A stretch of DNA of 64,000 bases from Anarhynchus alexandrinus (GCA_008711295.1 VUYV01000522.1:192327-256326); one strand, 5' to 3'. Counted from the stretch's first letter, positions 42,677 through 55,254 are shown. The notes: generated by a model not told the origin, from the sequence alone. Numbers and translations are program-made.

Positions 42677-45340
42677 AATTGACCATTGATGGCATAATGC
42701 GTCTTCTTGTCTTTCTTTCATCTCCCTGTTTCCACGTCTTTGGACCCAAGAACACCTTCCCTTAGTTTTCCTTCTAAAAGCCGTTGTGGCCGTGGAGGAT
42801 TTGTGCCTGCAGCGCAGTGCTGCAAACAGAGAGAGCGTGCGCTGTAACGTGGAGCAATGTCTTCTAATATCATAAACAAAACATTATCCCGTCAATACAT
42901 TTCTGACAGATATTAAAAAAAAAATAGCATTGTCCTACTGGAATAATAAAACTTTAATTTTCACCTTTATTAATGATAGAATTTTCATCTTTATAGCTCT
43001 GGATTTTGGAGGCAAATCTTAGAAACTGTTAAGAGGTAAATTTAGGTGGAAGAAAGCCTCAAATCCAAGAAAGAAGGAATTGAAACGTTCTTGCTGGGAT
43101 TTTAACCGTTTCTTAAAAACATTCTGATGCAGATGAAAACGGTATTTTTGATGCATTCTTCCCATGATCCTCACTGACTAAATACAGAAAGTAGGAGATT
43201 TGGCTTCAGGAGATGAATCTTCTTGTGGTTCAGGAGCAGGTCCAAGCCCTGCGAGACTGCAGTTGTGTTCCCAGGTTTGCTGCAGATACTTCGTGTGGCT
43301 TTGGGCAGGTCTCACTCTTCTTATCTGTCCGTTCCCCATCTGCAAGGAGGAGAAGTCACATCCCCGACTGATAGAGTGGTTGGCATTATGGGTTCATTAC
43401 CGACTGGCAGGTATGATAATATTTTAATTCACTTATGAACGCATCACCTTCTTTATTTGGAGTCATAATTTTGAAACTGAGGGAGGCCCATTGTCTGGCG
43501 GGACGTTATACCCATTTAAATGCTGTGTTTCAGAGATAATGCTCCCATTGTCTTCCATACTGTGCATGTGACTTGCTTACCTCTGTCTCCGTGATGGCCA
43601 CACAGTTTCCATGTCTGGGATGTAGAGAATTGCTATCCACCTACCGTATCATTACGGCGAGGGTGGAGAACATCTAATCTAGAAAGGAAAAGAGTTATAT
43701 TTAGGTGTGTGTAAACACTGTTACCAAATCAGCTTTTAATGAAACCTTGTGTGCAGGTGTAGAGAGTTTAACAGATTCCTTTTTGTGTTACTTCTGTCAA
43801 CGCCAAAAGGTGACACCATCAAACAGGGATAATGATAGGTAAAACATGTCTCGGTCAGGCAAACAAATTCTATACCTGAACACACCTTCCAGTTCAGACA
43901 GACAAAACAGGGGTAGGTGGGCCAGATATTCAACAGCACAAAGATGGAGGGGATGCTGAGGAACCTCAGATTCCTACTGCTGAATGCCAACCTTTGGGGA
44001 TTCAGCAATGAATGCTGCCTCGCTAATAACTGCTTGCCGCTGCCACATGTGTAGCGTCAGTGGCCACTTCCAGGCGCGGAAAAAAGTCTTCGTCAGGAGG
44101 TCATGTGCAGCTGCTAATGAGGTCCATCTCATAGGGTAGTCACCTATGACTGATTCCCAAGCATCTTCATCCAGCTCTATCAGCGTAGTGATTTGGAAGT
44201 TTTCCTTCTCTCCCTCTCTGCGGCGAGCATCGCAGCAGGCGCAGTAATCATCGATGAGGGCATTCGGCTCGGAAACCCCGGGGGAAGTGGCGGAAGGGAC
44301 CTGTTGGTTTGTGCTCACCGTGCTTCCTGCGCCCGTAGGAAAAATGTGTTGCAAAAGCCCTGACACACTGCTCTCCTATGCGCCTGTGGTTAATTCTGAG
44401 CATTGCTGAGATTCTCCTGAATATTCACACCGAATCGGTGAACTGTGGTCGATGTCAACCTCGGGGGTCATTAAGACCCCTGGTAAATCAGGCATGAGTG
44501 AGGGATGTTAAGATTTGGGATGATGTTTTTTCCATTAGCACCTTTCTGCCCTCCGACACTCAGTTGAAGCCGTGTCCATCATCTCTCCACGTATCACACA
44601 TCTGTCATGGAGACTGGACTGTAAACAGTAGGGCTGAATATGACCACAGGGCACAGCACTGAGGAACACTCAGGGGAGGACTGAGTTACCTCCTCCATTA
44701 GAGCTAAAGACAATGTTTCAGTTGAAATTTTTTCTCTGCTCCTTCCTTGGAAAAATTTCAAGGGGATCGACGTTTTTCCAAAACATGGAAAAAATAATTT
44801 CTGCCGTAACTCCAGTGTTTGTAAAAAAAAGAAGTTTTAGTCGCTTCAGTAAAAAGCTACATGAAAGTGCAAGAAAAAATAAGGGGAAAACTTTCTAATT
44901 TCCTGGCAATATAAAGTTTTTCATTCACCCTTTGGGGAAGGAAAAGAGAGAAGGATGGAAGCAAAACCCAAAAGCACAGACTGCCAAAAAACAGACCCGC
45001 TGCCCTTCCCAGGAGCTGGGCTGCAGCACCCAGACCTCCCCACCCCACTCTCATTTGTGCGAGCTGGAGATCTGTCCTGGTAATCACCGACAAAACTATC
45101 AGGAAACACCTAAATTTTATGCAAATGTGCTCTGCTCACTCCAGAACGGATCTGAGCCATCTCTCAACTCTGGGTTCAGTTGTGGGATCTTTGCCCAGGG
45201 TCGGCACAAGATGAATTATTAATAAATTAGCCAGTTATTACCAGATTGGGTGTGCCTTGCATTAAAATCAACAAATCCCCCGCACCTGAAAGAGGAGGTA
45301 TCTCTCACAGACCTTGACTGAGGTCCAGGTGTATGGAGGT
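42677..45340. other. Intergenic, no gene seen
   Basis: Unique AT-rich DNA. An open minus-strand frame near 43974-44366 has no ATG at its start and no recognised domain, and I do not call it. Confidence 0.6.
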
Positions 45341-45343
45341 GTC

Positions 45344-45505
45344 AGTGGAGCAGGTTCTGGTTGTGAAAGATTCTGGTCATCAAGTTAATCTGTTGTCATC
45401 AGCTCCCAGGGCTGACTTCTAAAAGCATATAAAAGCCTCCCATTCGGGAGGATCTTCAACCTCAGTGGCTTTTTCTTCTCTTCCTCCAACAGCAGGAGAC
45501 AGCAG
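45344..45505 (+). promoter_or_regulatory. Promoter and exon 1 of the 55-residue gene
   Basis: GTGGAGCAGGTTCTGG begins at 45344, 84 bases before the TATA box CATATAAAAGC (45428-45434). Exon 1 ends at 45505 with a GTGAGT donor. The intron of 1226 bases ends at CTTCCAG (to 46731). Confidence 0.8.
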
Positions 45506-46420
45506 GTGAGTCCCTTGATAGACTTTTAGCTCTATAGGTGGGGCTTTCTGGTGCTCGCTTCTTGGGAGACAGGGTGGTTTTTCTTGATTTTGTTTCTCCA
45601 GTAACAGTTTTGACTCTTCTCCCTGGAAATTTCACCTCTGTGCAGGTGAAAGCCATTTTATGATATTTTGAGACTTTCTGAGGCTCCAGACAGTGGCTTG
45701 CTGACTCTTTGGACCCACAAACCCTTGTCAACCCTCATAATATTTTTTTCCAACTGATAAGAATCCTTGTGGATAACCATCAGGTATTGACTATCAGCTA
45801 TCGAAGGACGGCATCCACCGGCAGCTTGCCTTGCGTCTGAGCAGCCATGGGCTGATCGCTCCAGTCTCCTGGATCTCCAGGGCTCTGAATTTCACCGCTT
45901 TGTATAAAATCAGCTCATCGCTGAGCAGGAGGACACTTCACCTGCATTTAACAGCCAGAGACACGGTTCCTGCTCTGAGGCTCTCAATGAACTAAGCAGA
46001 GATGTGGCTGTTGCCAGGAGGGATTGTTATCAAACAATTCTTTTTCTCTTTCAAAACCACTTGCAATACTGAAATGTTCTTGGCTTTATGCTCTTCTCTG
46101 AGTAGTTTTAAATATTGCTTTGAGGTTCTCCTTGAACTAAGTGTGCTTTCATTAAAACTCGTATTGCTGCTTCGCTTCAGCTTTAAATGTCCAGAAAATA
46201 GTGAACACAGGGAAAGAAGGAAAACTCCTCTCACTGTTTAGGTTTCCCCTCCACTTCTGTAATCATTCACTGGTTTGGATCACAACTTTGTTAGGATTGT
46301 GCTTGCCTCTTAAGCTCATTTATGCTTATATACAGTTATGCCTTGAGGCCTCAGGAGAGTGGCTGATCTCCTCAGAGGCCAACGGTGATGGAAGCCCAGA
46401 AGAGCAATATGGGGCCGCTA

Positions 46421-46614
46421 CACAAATTTGGGCTGAACAGCAGCATCCTCAGGGATTTCCAAGAGTGGGGTTTTTTTTTTGTGTGTGTTTTGCTGGTAGG
46501 ATTAACTTTTAANAGCTACCAACACAAATTTGGTCTGAACAGCAGCATCCTCAGGGATTTCCAAGAGTGGGGTTTTTGTGTGTGTGTGTTTTGCTGGTAG
46601 GATTAACTTTTAAA
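46421..46614. repeat. Tandem duplication of about 92 bp with an N between copies
   Basis: Two near-identical copies (46421-46512 and 46523-46614) begin CACAAATTTG and end TAACTTTTAA. An N at 46513 lies at the junction and the copies differ mainly in a T/GT run. It lies in the intron just upstream of the small coding exon. The N at the join suggests an assembly artefact. Confidence 0.85.
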
Positions 46615-46742
46615 GGCTCTTCACTGTTGGTTTGATGTCAAAGCTGAAAAACTGAGTGAAATTCTAATATCCAGAAAGGCAAAGTGTGGAGGGCTTAAAA
46701 TAACTGAAATGGCACCTTGGTCTTCTTCCAGGCTTAGCAAAG

Positions 46743-46910
46743 ATGTCTTCCCACCAGCAGAAACAGCAGCAGCAAATGCCTTCGAAATGCCAGGAAAAGT
46801 GTCCTCCAAAGTGTGTGGAGCAATCCCAGGCCCCCAAAGGGCAAGTCAAGTGTCCTGTGAAGAGCATCCCGCAGCAACAGCAGCAGCAGCAATGCCCGAA
46901 GCAGAAGTAG
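46743..46910 (+). CDS. Small Gln/Lys/Cys-rich EDC protein, 55 residues
   Basis: A short single-exon gene starting MSSHQQKQQQQ and ending CPKQK. The acceptor CTTCCAG ends at 46731, 11 bases before the ATG, and an AATAAA follows at 47095. Seventeen Gln, ten Lys and five Cys make up over half of the chain. There are two poly-Gln runs (one of seven) and central KCPPKCVEQ and VKCPVK elements. The Gln- and Lys-rich ends resemble SPRR and other cornified-envelope precursors, where they are transglutaminase targets. It may belong to the avian group named for a Gln motif (EDQM), but I cannot assign it. Complete promoter, exon 1, splice signals and poly(A) signal support a real gene despite its size. 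An overlapping longer frame in another phase has no such support. Confidence 0.8.
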   Translation: MSSHQQKQQQQMPSKCQEKCPPKCVEQSQAPKGQVKCPVKSIPQQQQQQQCPKQK

Positions 46911-47094
46911 CACTAACAGCAACGGCTACAAAGTGCCGTGGAAGATGCAGACGCTCATTTCCAAGCTCTCCTCCTGTCTGCTGGCTCTGCCAGAGTAGCT
47001 AGAAGCTTGCAGCGCACCTCCTCTGTTTGCAAGCAGAAATTACTTTGCAAACAGATGCAATTCATTAACTTGGATTTATTCATCCTCTACTATA

Positions 47095-47100
47095 AATAAA
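47095..47100 (+). terminator. Poly(A) signal of the 55-residue gene
   Basis: AATAAA repeated in tandem (TAAATAAATAAATAAA), 185 bases after the stop. A second AATAAA lies near 47152. Confidence 0.8.
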
Positions 47101-47159
47101 TAAATAAAAAAGGGGCCATTTTCTTCTGATCTTTAGTCTGGGACATGCTACAATAAAAT

Positions 47160-49147
47160 GATGAGTAACCTCATGAGTTGCTTCCTGATATTTTTTTTTC
47201 ACTTTACTAGTGTCATTTGTTCTCTTTTGCTTTCTTTTATTAGCCAAAGAATTACCTTTAAACACACTCTTGTAGATAAGGCACACGTATGCAGGGACCC
47301 ACACACCTTTCCCTTCCAGGTTTCCCAAGGAATTATTTGTCCATATTTTTATTTCAGGCAGTTCCAGAAACCAACAGTTATTAACATGATGACCAAGTAG
47401 ACCAGAAATGGGAAGTATCTAGAGCAAGCAGGACAGAAAATGATCACAACTTCTAGAAAGATGCTTTAAATTCAGGGTTTTTTGGGGCAGAGCTGCTGCC
47501 TAGGCGTCGAAACTGGCCCAGGATTAATGGTCTTCCTATCTTGGGGCAATCTTACCAGTTGTTTTCATCCTGAACTGGAGGAAACTGGAAAAACCTGGTT
47601 TTCTGCAAGATGTAATACTCTGAAGTATATTCTTGTGGGCCTATCAAAACAATTAATTGTGGTTTTAGAGTCTCAACTATATAATAACTGCTGAGAGGTG
47701 AAGAGTCGTTGGGAGCTTTTAACCCTACAAAGAAGCTTTTGCTTTCTCGGGATGAATAGTTTTGGTTATAAAAGAAACAGAAAGAGGATTTGGAATGTTT
47801 TGGTTTTTTAGCAGGACATACTGGCTCGGCTAATTGATTTCCAGTCAGCTGTGCGGCAGAGGAGGGGAGGAAAATTAGAAATACAGAAACCGTGGAGTGA
47901 CACAATATTGGTGCCTGGCAGACAGACACAAACCCGCTCTGCAAACCAGAAGCCGTGCGGCTCAGTGCGATTCTGTGATCAGACGGTGAGGTTGGACATA
48001 TCTGACAGGTCCGGGGCCAAGCCGGCGAGATTACATCGCTCCTGGCTCATCTGAAGTGTGGGAAAAACTCGTTTGCTTCTGCTCGCAACCTGCCCTGTAG
48101 ACCTGCCCGTGCCTTACGTCTGCCGCAGGTCACGGCGTGGCTGGGGATACGCTTAAATTGGGTGGGTTGGCCATGGGGACAGCTCGGTGTGAGCTGATGC
48201 CGTGTGCCGCGCTCTGGGAGGGGGTGTCTTGCGGTGTTTCGGTGCAATTAGTGTTCCAGCGCCATCAGCTGGCGCCTGGACAGGCACAGTGCGGTGGCTC
48301 TGGCAGGTTCTCTAACCTGGAGATAAGACCCAAGGTCCCCTGCGAACTCCTGAGTTTCCGAGTCCCAATTTCCCCAGTTTTCAGGCTAAAAAAATAACTA
48401 ACTGCTGCACGCTGAGGCTCCTTTTCACCTTTTTAAGCAGAAGCTGTTAAAGATCTCCACAACTTGGTATTCAAAGTAATTTTTATTGTTGATTTTCACA
48501 GTGAAATAAATCCTGGATACAATATCAGCCTAAAATAATTAGAGATAAGTACCAAACCCATACGCAACAACGCTGTGTGGTGAAACATGTTCCAGGGTGT
48601 AATTGAGACAGCACGGTGTATGCTTCCTCCTTTATCCTGTCTAACAGATGGAAGCCACGCCTGAGGTTAATCTATTTCAAAACATGTCTGGGTTGGATTT
48701 GATTATCTCTATATTTGCCGTAAATAATCTCAGATCGAGCTGTTCTTTTACACATCCTAGAAAATCCAAGGTGAGCTCTCTGAGGAAAGCGCTGATTACT
48801 ACCAATTCAGGTAAGCAGATAATCAAGAGGTGATGGCTCTTTTGTAAAAATCTTTCGATTTCCTCTAGCCCAATGGATTTTTTTTAATTGCATAATGTAT
48901 TCAGCACTATTGATCCATGATTCAGAAGGTCCTGCTGCCATTGACTAGAACCCCTTAGCAGCAGGTTCTGCACAAACCTCAAATCCTATTATTAATAGGC
49001 AAAACCCCTAAACGCAAGGTGGGAGATGGCATTCGAGTGCAGGGAGCTGGGCAGGAAGGCATGAAAACCAGGAGGAAGCGTGCGAGTCTGGACAATGAGC
49101 TGTAGGTCCCTGATTGCATTTGGGTTAAATTTGAATATTTAGCTTAA
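47160..49147. other. Intergenic, one exon-like segment
   Basis: No supported gene. The segment 48648-48810 has an acceptor (CTAACAG) directly before an ATG, an open frame of 54 codons and a CAG/GTAAGC donor. It looks like an exon but has no partner exon or known domain. Confidence 0.5.
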
Positions 49148-49575
49148 TAAACCCTGACTGGAGCCCCTCTGCTGGGAGGACAGGCTGGGAGAGTTGGGGG
49201 GGTTCAACCTGGAGAAGAGAAGGCTCCGTGGAGACCTCAGAGCCCCTTCCAGTGCCTAAAGGGGCTCCAGGAGAGCTGGGGAGGGACTTTTTACAAGGGC
49301 ATGTAGTGACAGGGTGAGGGGTAATGGCTTCAAATGGGAAAAGGGGAGATTGAGATGAGATATGGGGAAGAAATTCTTGACTGTGAGGGTGGTGAGACCA
49401 GGTTGCCCCGAGAAGCTGTGGCTGCCCCATCCCTGGAGGTGTTCAAGGCCAGGTTGGACGGGGCTTGGAGCAACCTGGGCTGGTGGGAGGTGTCCCTGCC
49501 CTGTCCCTGCAGGGGGTTGGAACGAGATGATCTTTAAGGTCCCTTCCAACATAAACCATTCTGTGAGTCTGTGAC
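49148..49575 (+). mobile_element. CR1 LINE fragment
   Basis: Plus-oriented CR1 order from CTGGAGAAGAGAAGGCTCCG through GTGTTCAAGGCCAGGTTGGA to CCATTCTGTGAGTCTGTGA. It lies about 340 bases beyond the EDPE stop and may fall in its 3' UTR. Confidence 0.95.
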
Positions 49576-49915
49576 TCGAGCGTGCCATCATGCTCTTTGA
49601 TCTCTCTCCGGGCTTTTAAAAGCCCGCGGGATGATTGGGAGAGGGCAGAAATTCAGGCGGCTGGAAAGCTGGACGCACGTGCCTACGACACCACTTGAAG
49701 CCCTATTGCCTATCGAGTGTCCCGACGTGTCAGTTAGCGTACGGCGGTTAGTATAGGATAACGCTAGCGTTAGCTGCGGGGGGAGCTGGGAGCTGTGCTT
49801 CTTAACAGTGAATAAAAGGGTGTTGGAAAATGACCTCCGATTGCGAGATGTGGGGAGAGGAGGTCTGGGTTTGCAATCTTCTTCTCTCTTCAAGGCTTCC
49901 CTTCTCAGCTGCAAG

Positions 49916-50938
49916 TTACTTCTGCGCAGGCGGCCACTGGTTGGGCTGCTTCACCTGCTGCTGCTCCATGGGAGGACACTTCTCTGGAAGGGAGCACTTC
50001 CCTGGCTCAGGGCAGGGAGCAGGGATTGAGATGGGGATCTCCTTGCACTCCTGCTCCTCTGGAGGGTGTGGAGCGGGCACCGGGATCTCCTTGCACTCCT
50101 GCTTGTCCTGGGGACATGGTGCAGGTTCAGGGCACGGTACGGAGATTGGCACTGGGATCTCCTTGCACTCCTGCTTCTCCTGGGGACACGGTGCAGGTTC
50201 AGGGCATGGGACAGGGATTGGCACAGGGGTCTCCTTGCATTGCTGCTTTTCTTGGGCACATGGTGTGGGTTCGGGGCACGGAACAGGGATTGGCACAGGG
50301 GTCTCCTTGCATTCTTGCTTCTCTGGAGGGCATGGGGTGGGCACAGGGATCTCCTTGCACTCCTGCTTCTCCTGGGGACACGGTGCAGGTTCAGGGCATG
50401 GGACAGGGATTGGCACAGGGATCTCCTTGCATTGCTGCTTCTCCTGGGAACACGCTGCAGCCTCCGAGCAGGTACCGGGAACAGGCACAGGGGTCTCCTT
50501 GCACTCCTGCTTCTCCACCACAGATGGAGTTGGTTCAGGGCACGGAACGGGGATTGGCACAGGCACCTCTATACATGCTGATTTCTCTTCGGGGTACGGA
50601 ACAGGGTCAGGGTGTGATACAGGTGGGAAAGTTGGTGGTAGCTTGCTTTGCTGTTGCTGCTGCTGCTCCTGGGGTGGACACTTGGGTACTACGACCACTG
50701 GTGTTTCTCCCTTGCCTGGTTCAACCACCGGTGTTGGCAATGGCACTGTTTTTTCTGGTACCACCACTACTGGGACTGGTTCTGGGCAAGGTGTTGGGAC
50801 TTGGACTTCAGGTTGCTCCTGTGGACATGGGACCGGCTCAGTGTACGGCACAGGCTCTTGGCTTTGCTTTGAGATCGTTTTATTCAGGCCAGGTGGGAGG
50901 GTGATCTCCTGCTTGATTTGCATTTGATTCAAAGACAT
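49916..50938 (-). CDS. EDPE: EDPE, Pro/Glu-rich EDC protein
   Basis: A 340-residue, single-exon protein, start MSLNQMQIKQEITLPPGLNK. The ATG at 50938 lies 21 bases after a TTTCTTTCAG acceptor. The N-terminus resembles involucrin-type starts (Gln-rich, then LPPxL). Residues about 35-125 are Pro/Val/Gln/Glu-rich with a Gln run. The remainder is built from imperfect 22-24-residue repeats of CKEIPVPIPVPCPEPAPCPQEKQ. The tail is QPNQWPPAQK. Pro, Glu, Val, Lys and Cys dominate, matching avian EDPE (named for Pro and Glu). Family knowledge: EDC proteins of this type are transglutaminase substrates of cornifying cells, and the many Gln-Glu-Cys-Lys sites fit that. It is transcribed against the plus-strand genes on each side. 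I found no canonical poly(A) signal within 350 bases of the stop. Confidence 0.88.
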   Translation of the reverse strand: MSLNQMQIKQEITLPPGLNKTISKQSQEPVPYTEPVPCPQEQPEVQVPTPCPEPVPVVVVPEKTVPLPTPVVEPGKGETPVVVVPKCPPQEQQQQQQSKLPPTFPPVSHPDPVPYPEEKSACIEVPVPIPVPCPEPTPSVVEKQECKETPVPVPGTCSEAAACSQEKQQCKEIPVPIPVPCPEPAPCPQEKQECKEIPVPTPCPPEKQECKETPVPIPVPCPEPTPCAQEKQQCKETPVPIPVPCPEPAPCPQEKQECKEIPVPISVPCPEPAPCPQDKQECKEIPVPAPHPPEEQECKEIPISIPAPCPEPGKCSLPEKCPPMEQQQVKQPNQWPPAQK

Positions 50939-50969
50939 CTTTGCAGGAAAGAAGATTATCTGAAAGAAA

Positions 50970-52740
50970 CGTCAGAGTGTTATTGCGTCTGCTAAATGAA
51001 CTGTGTTGCGATAAGGGTGAAACAATTATAAGAAACATGAATCAGCTGCAAGAGTAAAGTTCTCTTAGTTTGCCCTTGGTTGCCCAAGGCAGGTTGGCTC
51101 AGAGAGAATTGCGATTTGCTCTTTCTTTTTCATCCTGACTTTCAGCTCCTGCTCTGACTCCATCTTATCGTCTTCCTCCTTTCTGTTCTGCAATGTGGGA
51201 CAGCCCTGTCAGGTCTGACTGAGGTAGAGCCACTCCTTTGAACCTGGAGCTGATTTACACTTCAGAGCTCTTCCTCCTGTTGCTTAGCTTTTCCTGACGC
51301 GTAAACTCCCTTTCATTTCTGCGCTGGGGAATTGGTGAGAGGAGCTGGCAAATAACAGATCTGCTGCTTTGATAGCGGTTTCAGAAAGTGAAAATAATAA
51401 TAATAATGGAAAAAAAAGAATGCCGAAGACAAACATTTAAAAAAGTTTGGTGTATCGAAAAGTAGAAAAATATAAATCTGGGCCCAGCAGGATATTTTAT
51501 GTTGACAAAACCAAAATGCTTCATTTGATTTTGCCCATTTTAAAATGGTTTCCAGATTTTACTTGGACTTAAAAAGCTGTGGTGCTAAGGCCTCAAGGTG
51601 GACCTCACCAGTAACCTGATATCTTTCTGTATTATTAAGAGTCTTTATAGTAACAATAGGCCAACTCCTCCTCTTGCTCTGGTTTCACTCTGACTTCATT
51701 GATGTAATGGACTGAGGTTACCCGTGGCACAATCCTTCCAACTGTCATGGAAAAAATTAGCAGTGGTAATGCGTCCCTGTGTTTCCGGATTATCATGGCC
51801 GCTAATAATACGTGTAGCTGGCATGAATCAGAACAATCAGAAGGGATTTCTTCTCCCAAGGCAACAGGCCAAGTGAGTTTCCCTAACAATTTACGAAATT
51901 CCCTCTCTTTTGTGGGCTGCTGAAGGCAGGCACCAGGCTCAGCTGGACCGGTGCCGCGTCTTTGGTAAATCCCGTGTTGCTGTTTTACTAAGGGCACAAA
52001 TAAAAGGTTGGAGTCACAGAAGCGTTGGTTGGAAGAGGCACTTTAAGTCCCCTCAATGCAGTACTAGCACCAACACACATCAGGTGAGAGTGTGCAGGTT
52101 CGTTCTCCCTTCCCCGTGTTGCCGCCCCCTCTCAGCACATGCTCAAAGCAAATTCATTCTGCGCTTCCTCCCAGATCCTCCAGATCAATAACGCTTATCT
52201 CTTGCTATTTTCTTTATAAGGACTCGATAAGATCTTAAGCCAAATTAATATATTGTTCTTGACGTGGTTAGCATGAATGATACAGCACATTAGGAATACT
52301 TTCACCCTTCTGCTCCGTACAGCCCCTCATACTCCCAAATCTATCTTTTACAAAATTTTTCTTCAATGAAATCGAAATCTTAAAACTGTTCTTGTTATAA
52401 ATAGCAGAGTCACAGAAAATAAATTTGGAAGGAGCTTTAGGAGGCCGTTTAGACCTTCTTCCCTGAAGGCAGGATCAGTTATACTTAAACCAACATAATT
52501 TTATCTAATCTCTTCTTCAGAAAGGATCTAATTTAGCACTTAACTATCCTCAGATTTACACACAACCTGAATTTGCCTTGCAGAGTTATTCCAAGACTGC
52601 TTGTCCTACCCCAATGCCCACAATTTCTCTTCTTTGCAGGAATCTTTTGCATATTCAAAGGTATCAAATAAAACACTTCTTTAAAGAGTCTGCCTACATT
52701 AAGCCAAGCGGTAAAATTACAGACGTCAAAAAAGTATCAG
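50970..52740. other. EDPE intron, with old CR1-like remnants
   Basis: The intron runs from the donor at 52755 to the acceptor at 50960 on the minus strand, 1796 bases. It includes two degraded CR1-like pieces on the minus strand: about 52012-52065 (GTCACAGAAGCGTTGGTTGG) and 52404-52560 (GAGTCACAGAAAATAAATTT). No coding exon is seen. Confidence 0.65.
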
Positions 52741-52755
52741 TATTCTCCGACTTAC

Positions 52756-52911
52756 CCAACCGGTCAACGGGGAGAAGCACGAAGTGGAGTGGATGGTGGA
52801 GCACGGAGATTTGAGAACTTTTATATGGTTTCAAAGCCCTGCCTTCTGGGAATGAGTCCTCCTAGGTAATGAGCTCATTCTTTCACAACTGCCGTTGTGC
52901 ATTTCCTCCAC
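52756..52911 (-). promoter_or_regulatory. EDPE: EDPE promoter and noncoding exon 1
   Basis: Minus-strand TATA box CATATAAAAG (plus 52819-52825), exon 1 ending at 52756 with the donor GGGTAAGTC. CTGTGGAGGAAATG, about 86 bases upstream, is a weak match to the shared EDC element. Confidence 0.75.
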
Positions 52912-55254
52912 AGACTTGTTTCACACGTAGGCATTGTGAAGAGAGGCTTTTGGTGCAGAACGCGTTTTAATCCCCTGACTAATCTGATTTAACAAAAAAA
53001 AACTTTCTGGGGGAATAAAGGTCATACCCTCAGGTTAATACATTCACTGCAGACCCCACCGAGACCAGGGGTCTTGGTGTGCCATCAACCAGCGTGGGGC
53101 CACTTCAACCCATGCATGAGCCATTTCACGTCAGCTAATGTCACCGCTTCTTAGGAGGTATTTGTAGTTTAAGATGGGGGGGAGGGAGGGGGCTAATCTG
53201 TACTTCTCTCACCTGCTTTTCATCAATGAATTCTCTAAAGTGACTTTCTTGTGATTCCATAAACGTGATGGATGGGTTTAATTTTTTTTTCCCATGAAGA
53301 TCTTCATAGATTTCATTCTTCCTTCATTTCAGAACAGATGATTTTGAATGCATGTTATTTTCTATGGTACAGAGGATGCAGCTCCCACCTATCATCTAAA
53401 GGTGACAGAAGAGGGAGCTGAGTTTATCTCCATGTATCATGGGAAAAGTAAAGGGATTTTTTTAATAGTGTACAAGATTTGTCGCATCCAAATGGAATTG
53501 GGACGCAATCCCAACGGCATTTGAAAAGGCGTTTCAATCTACATGTGAAATAAAGGGAGCTTGTAGCATATACAGTTTCGTGTAAGTGTATATAATGCAC
53601 GTAAGCATTATTCCGTGTAAAAAAGTTTATTGAGTGAAAATAGCTCACTATTACCCCCGAAATCTCAGGGAGCTATCAGGGTACAGGTCAAACAGTCCGC
53701 GTTTCTGATGGCAGGATTATCTTCAGCGGCGGAGACGACGCGCCCCACACAGAGGTGAATTTCATCATATTTGGTTGTCTTGGGACTATCTTTGTCCATT
53801 TTACCAGAGCTCTTATCGGAGCACGCACTCCAGATGCAATCTCTGCAACAGGCTGAGCTGGTACCCGTCACCGGTTGGGATTCCTGGGCCGCAAACGTAA
53901 GAAGCTGCTTCTAGCTGTGGTGTAACTTCCTCTGCTAATAATCGTTTAGCAACTGGAGGACGGAACACCTGAATTTTAGACCACGTCTTCTTCTCCTATA
54001 GCGTGACTTCATCCTGGCAACTTCTTTTCTTACCTCATGGCAGGTGGGGCCCTGGAAGGTGGCTCTGGAAGATGCTTAGCTTCAGTCGCCTGCCTCCGCT
54101 AGCGAGGGGAATATCCCAGCCCAAGCCCTGACCCTGACTCAGGTCTCACCCGCTGCTCTGCCGGTGCAAATTGCCGTGGCAGCTCTGCTGAAGGCAGGAA
54201 CTAGGACACTTTCCAGCAGCGGAGAACCTGCCTGGCTGCTTTCTAGGTAGCATCATGCTTCGCGGTTATCAAAATAGCCCTTCTGCTGAGATACACTCCT
54301 GGAGTTTAACCCTCCAACGCAGGACGATAGAGGGGAAAAGCTCAGACTCTTAAAAAAGTGTTTTTTATCATTGCACCTGTTGGCGTGAATTGGACAGAGC
54401 AGCCGGGTTTGGAAGGAGACAGTGCGTGTCGTTAGATCAAACGTTGCGTTTGAATATCTCTGCAATATTCACAAGTGAATACGCACCTTCGGGTCAGAGC
54501 TTCAGTAACCTTTGTTGTGGCCATCAATTAGAGCACCTGAGAGCAGCAAGGCACGTAGCACTTGTGGGATAGTGTTGAGGCCAAGACTGTTACAGGCCAT
54601 GGCTCTGTGTTGAGACATCGCTTTTATTTAAGCAAGCAGTGAGGTTTCTGGAATATTTAGGTGTTGAATTTCCAGCCTCAACTTGCAACACCGAGTGACT
54701 AAAAAAAATCACTTTCCATAGCTGGAAGGGAGACGACCTGAACCCTGTCTGGAGATCAGAAGGTGGGGCCATCCTGACCTTAAACTCTGGTTTGGATCCA
54801 GGTCTGGAGCGGCTCAGGGAGGTCACTTCACCTCTATGTCAGCAACCTCAGCAGAAAAATGGTGGTAATTATCATCGAAGAGGTTCTGAAGTCAGCCTGT
54901 GGAAAGGGAGTGAATGTTTTTCCCATAGTCGAGGTGTAATTGCTTTCCCCTTCCATGTGAATTGCACAAAGACTATTTTTAGAGGCAAAGGCCATATGCA
55001 GTGAAACCTGCCTTACTGAAACATTTGGGAAACTATGGGAGAAACGTGCACAGAGTAAGGTGGCTTCACAGGCAACGTGGAGCTCGGCAGCTCCTCAGCT
55101 CTCGCCTGGTGGAGCCCAGCTCGGCTCCCAGTCCATACTGAAGCTGTACCACTAATTCCAGGGAACGTAACACCACAAGTGAAAAGAAGAATAGTGGCCT
55201 GAACCCATCCTTCTGCCTGGACAGAAAATGCTACTCCAGCTCCCACACAGCTTG

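Noticed and set aside
43974..44366. 130-codon minus-strand frame as a transposon or gene piece
   Set aside because: It lacks an initial ATG, splice context and any domain I recognise. Open length alone is not enough.
53665..53871. Cys-containing minus-strand frame with AATAAA 40 bases downstream
   Set aside because: It lacks an ATG and I could not find an acceptor or upstream exon. The Cys spacing fits no domain I know.
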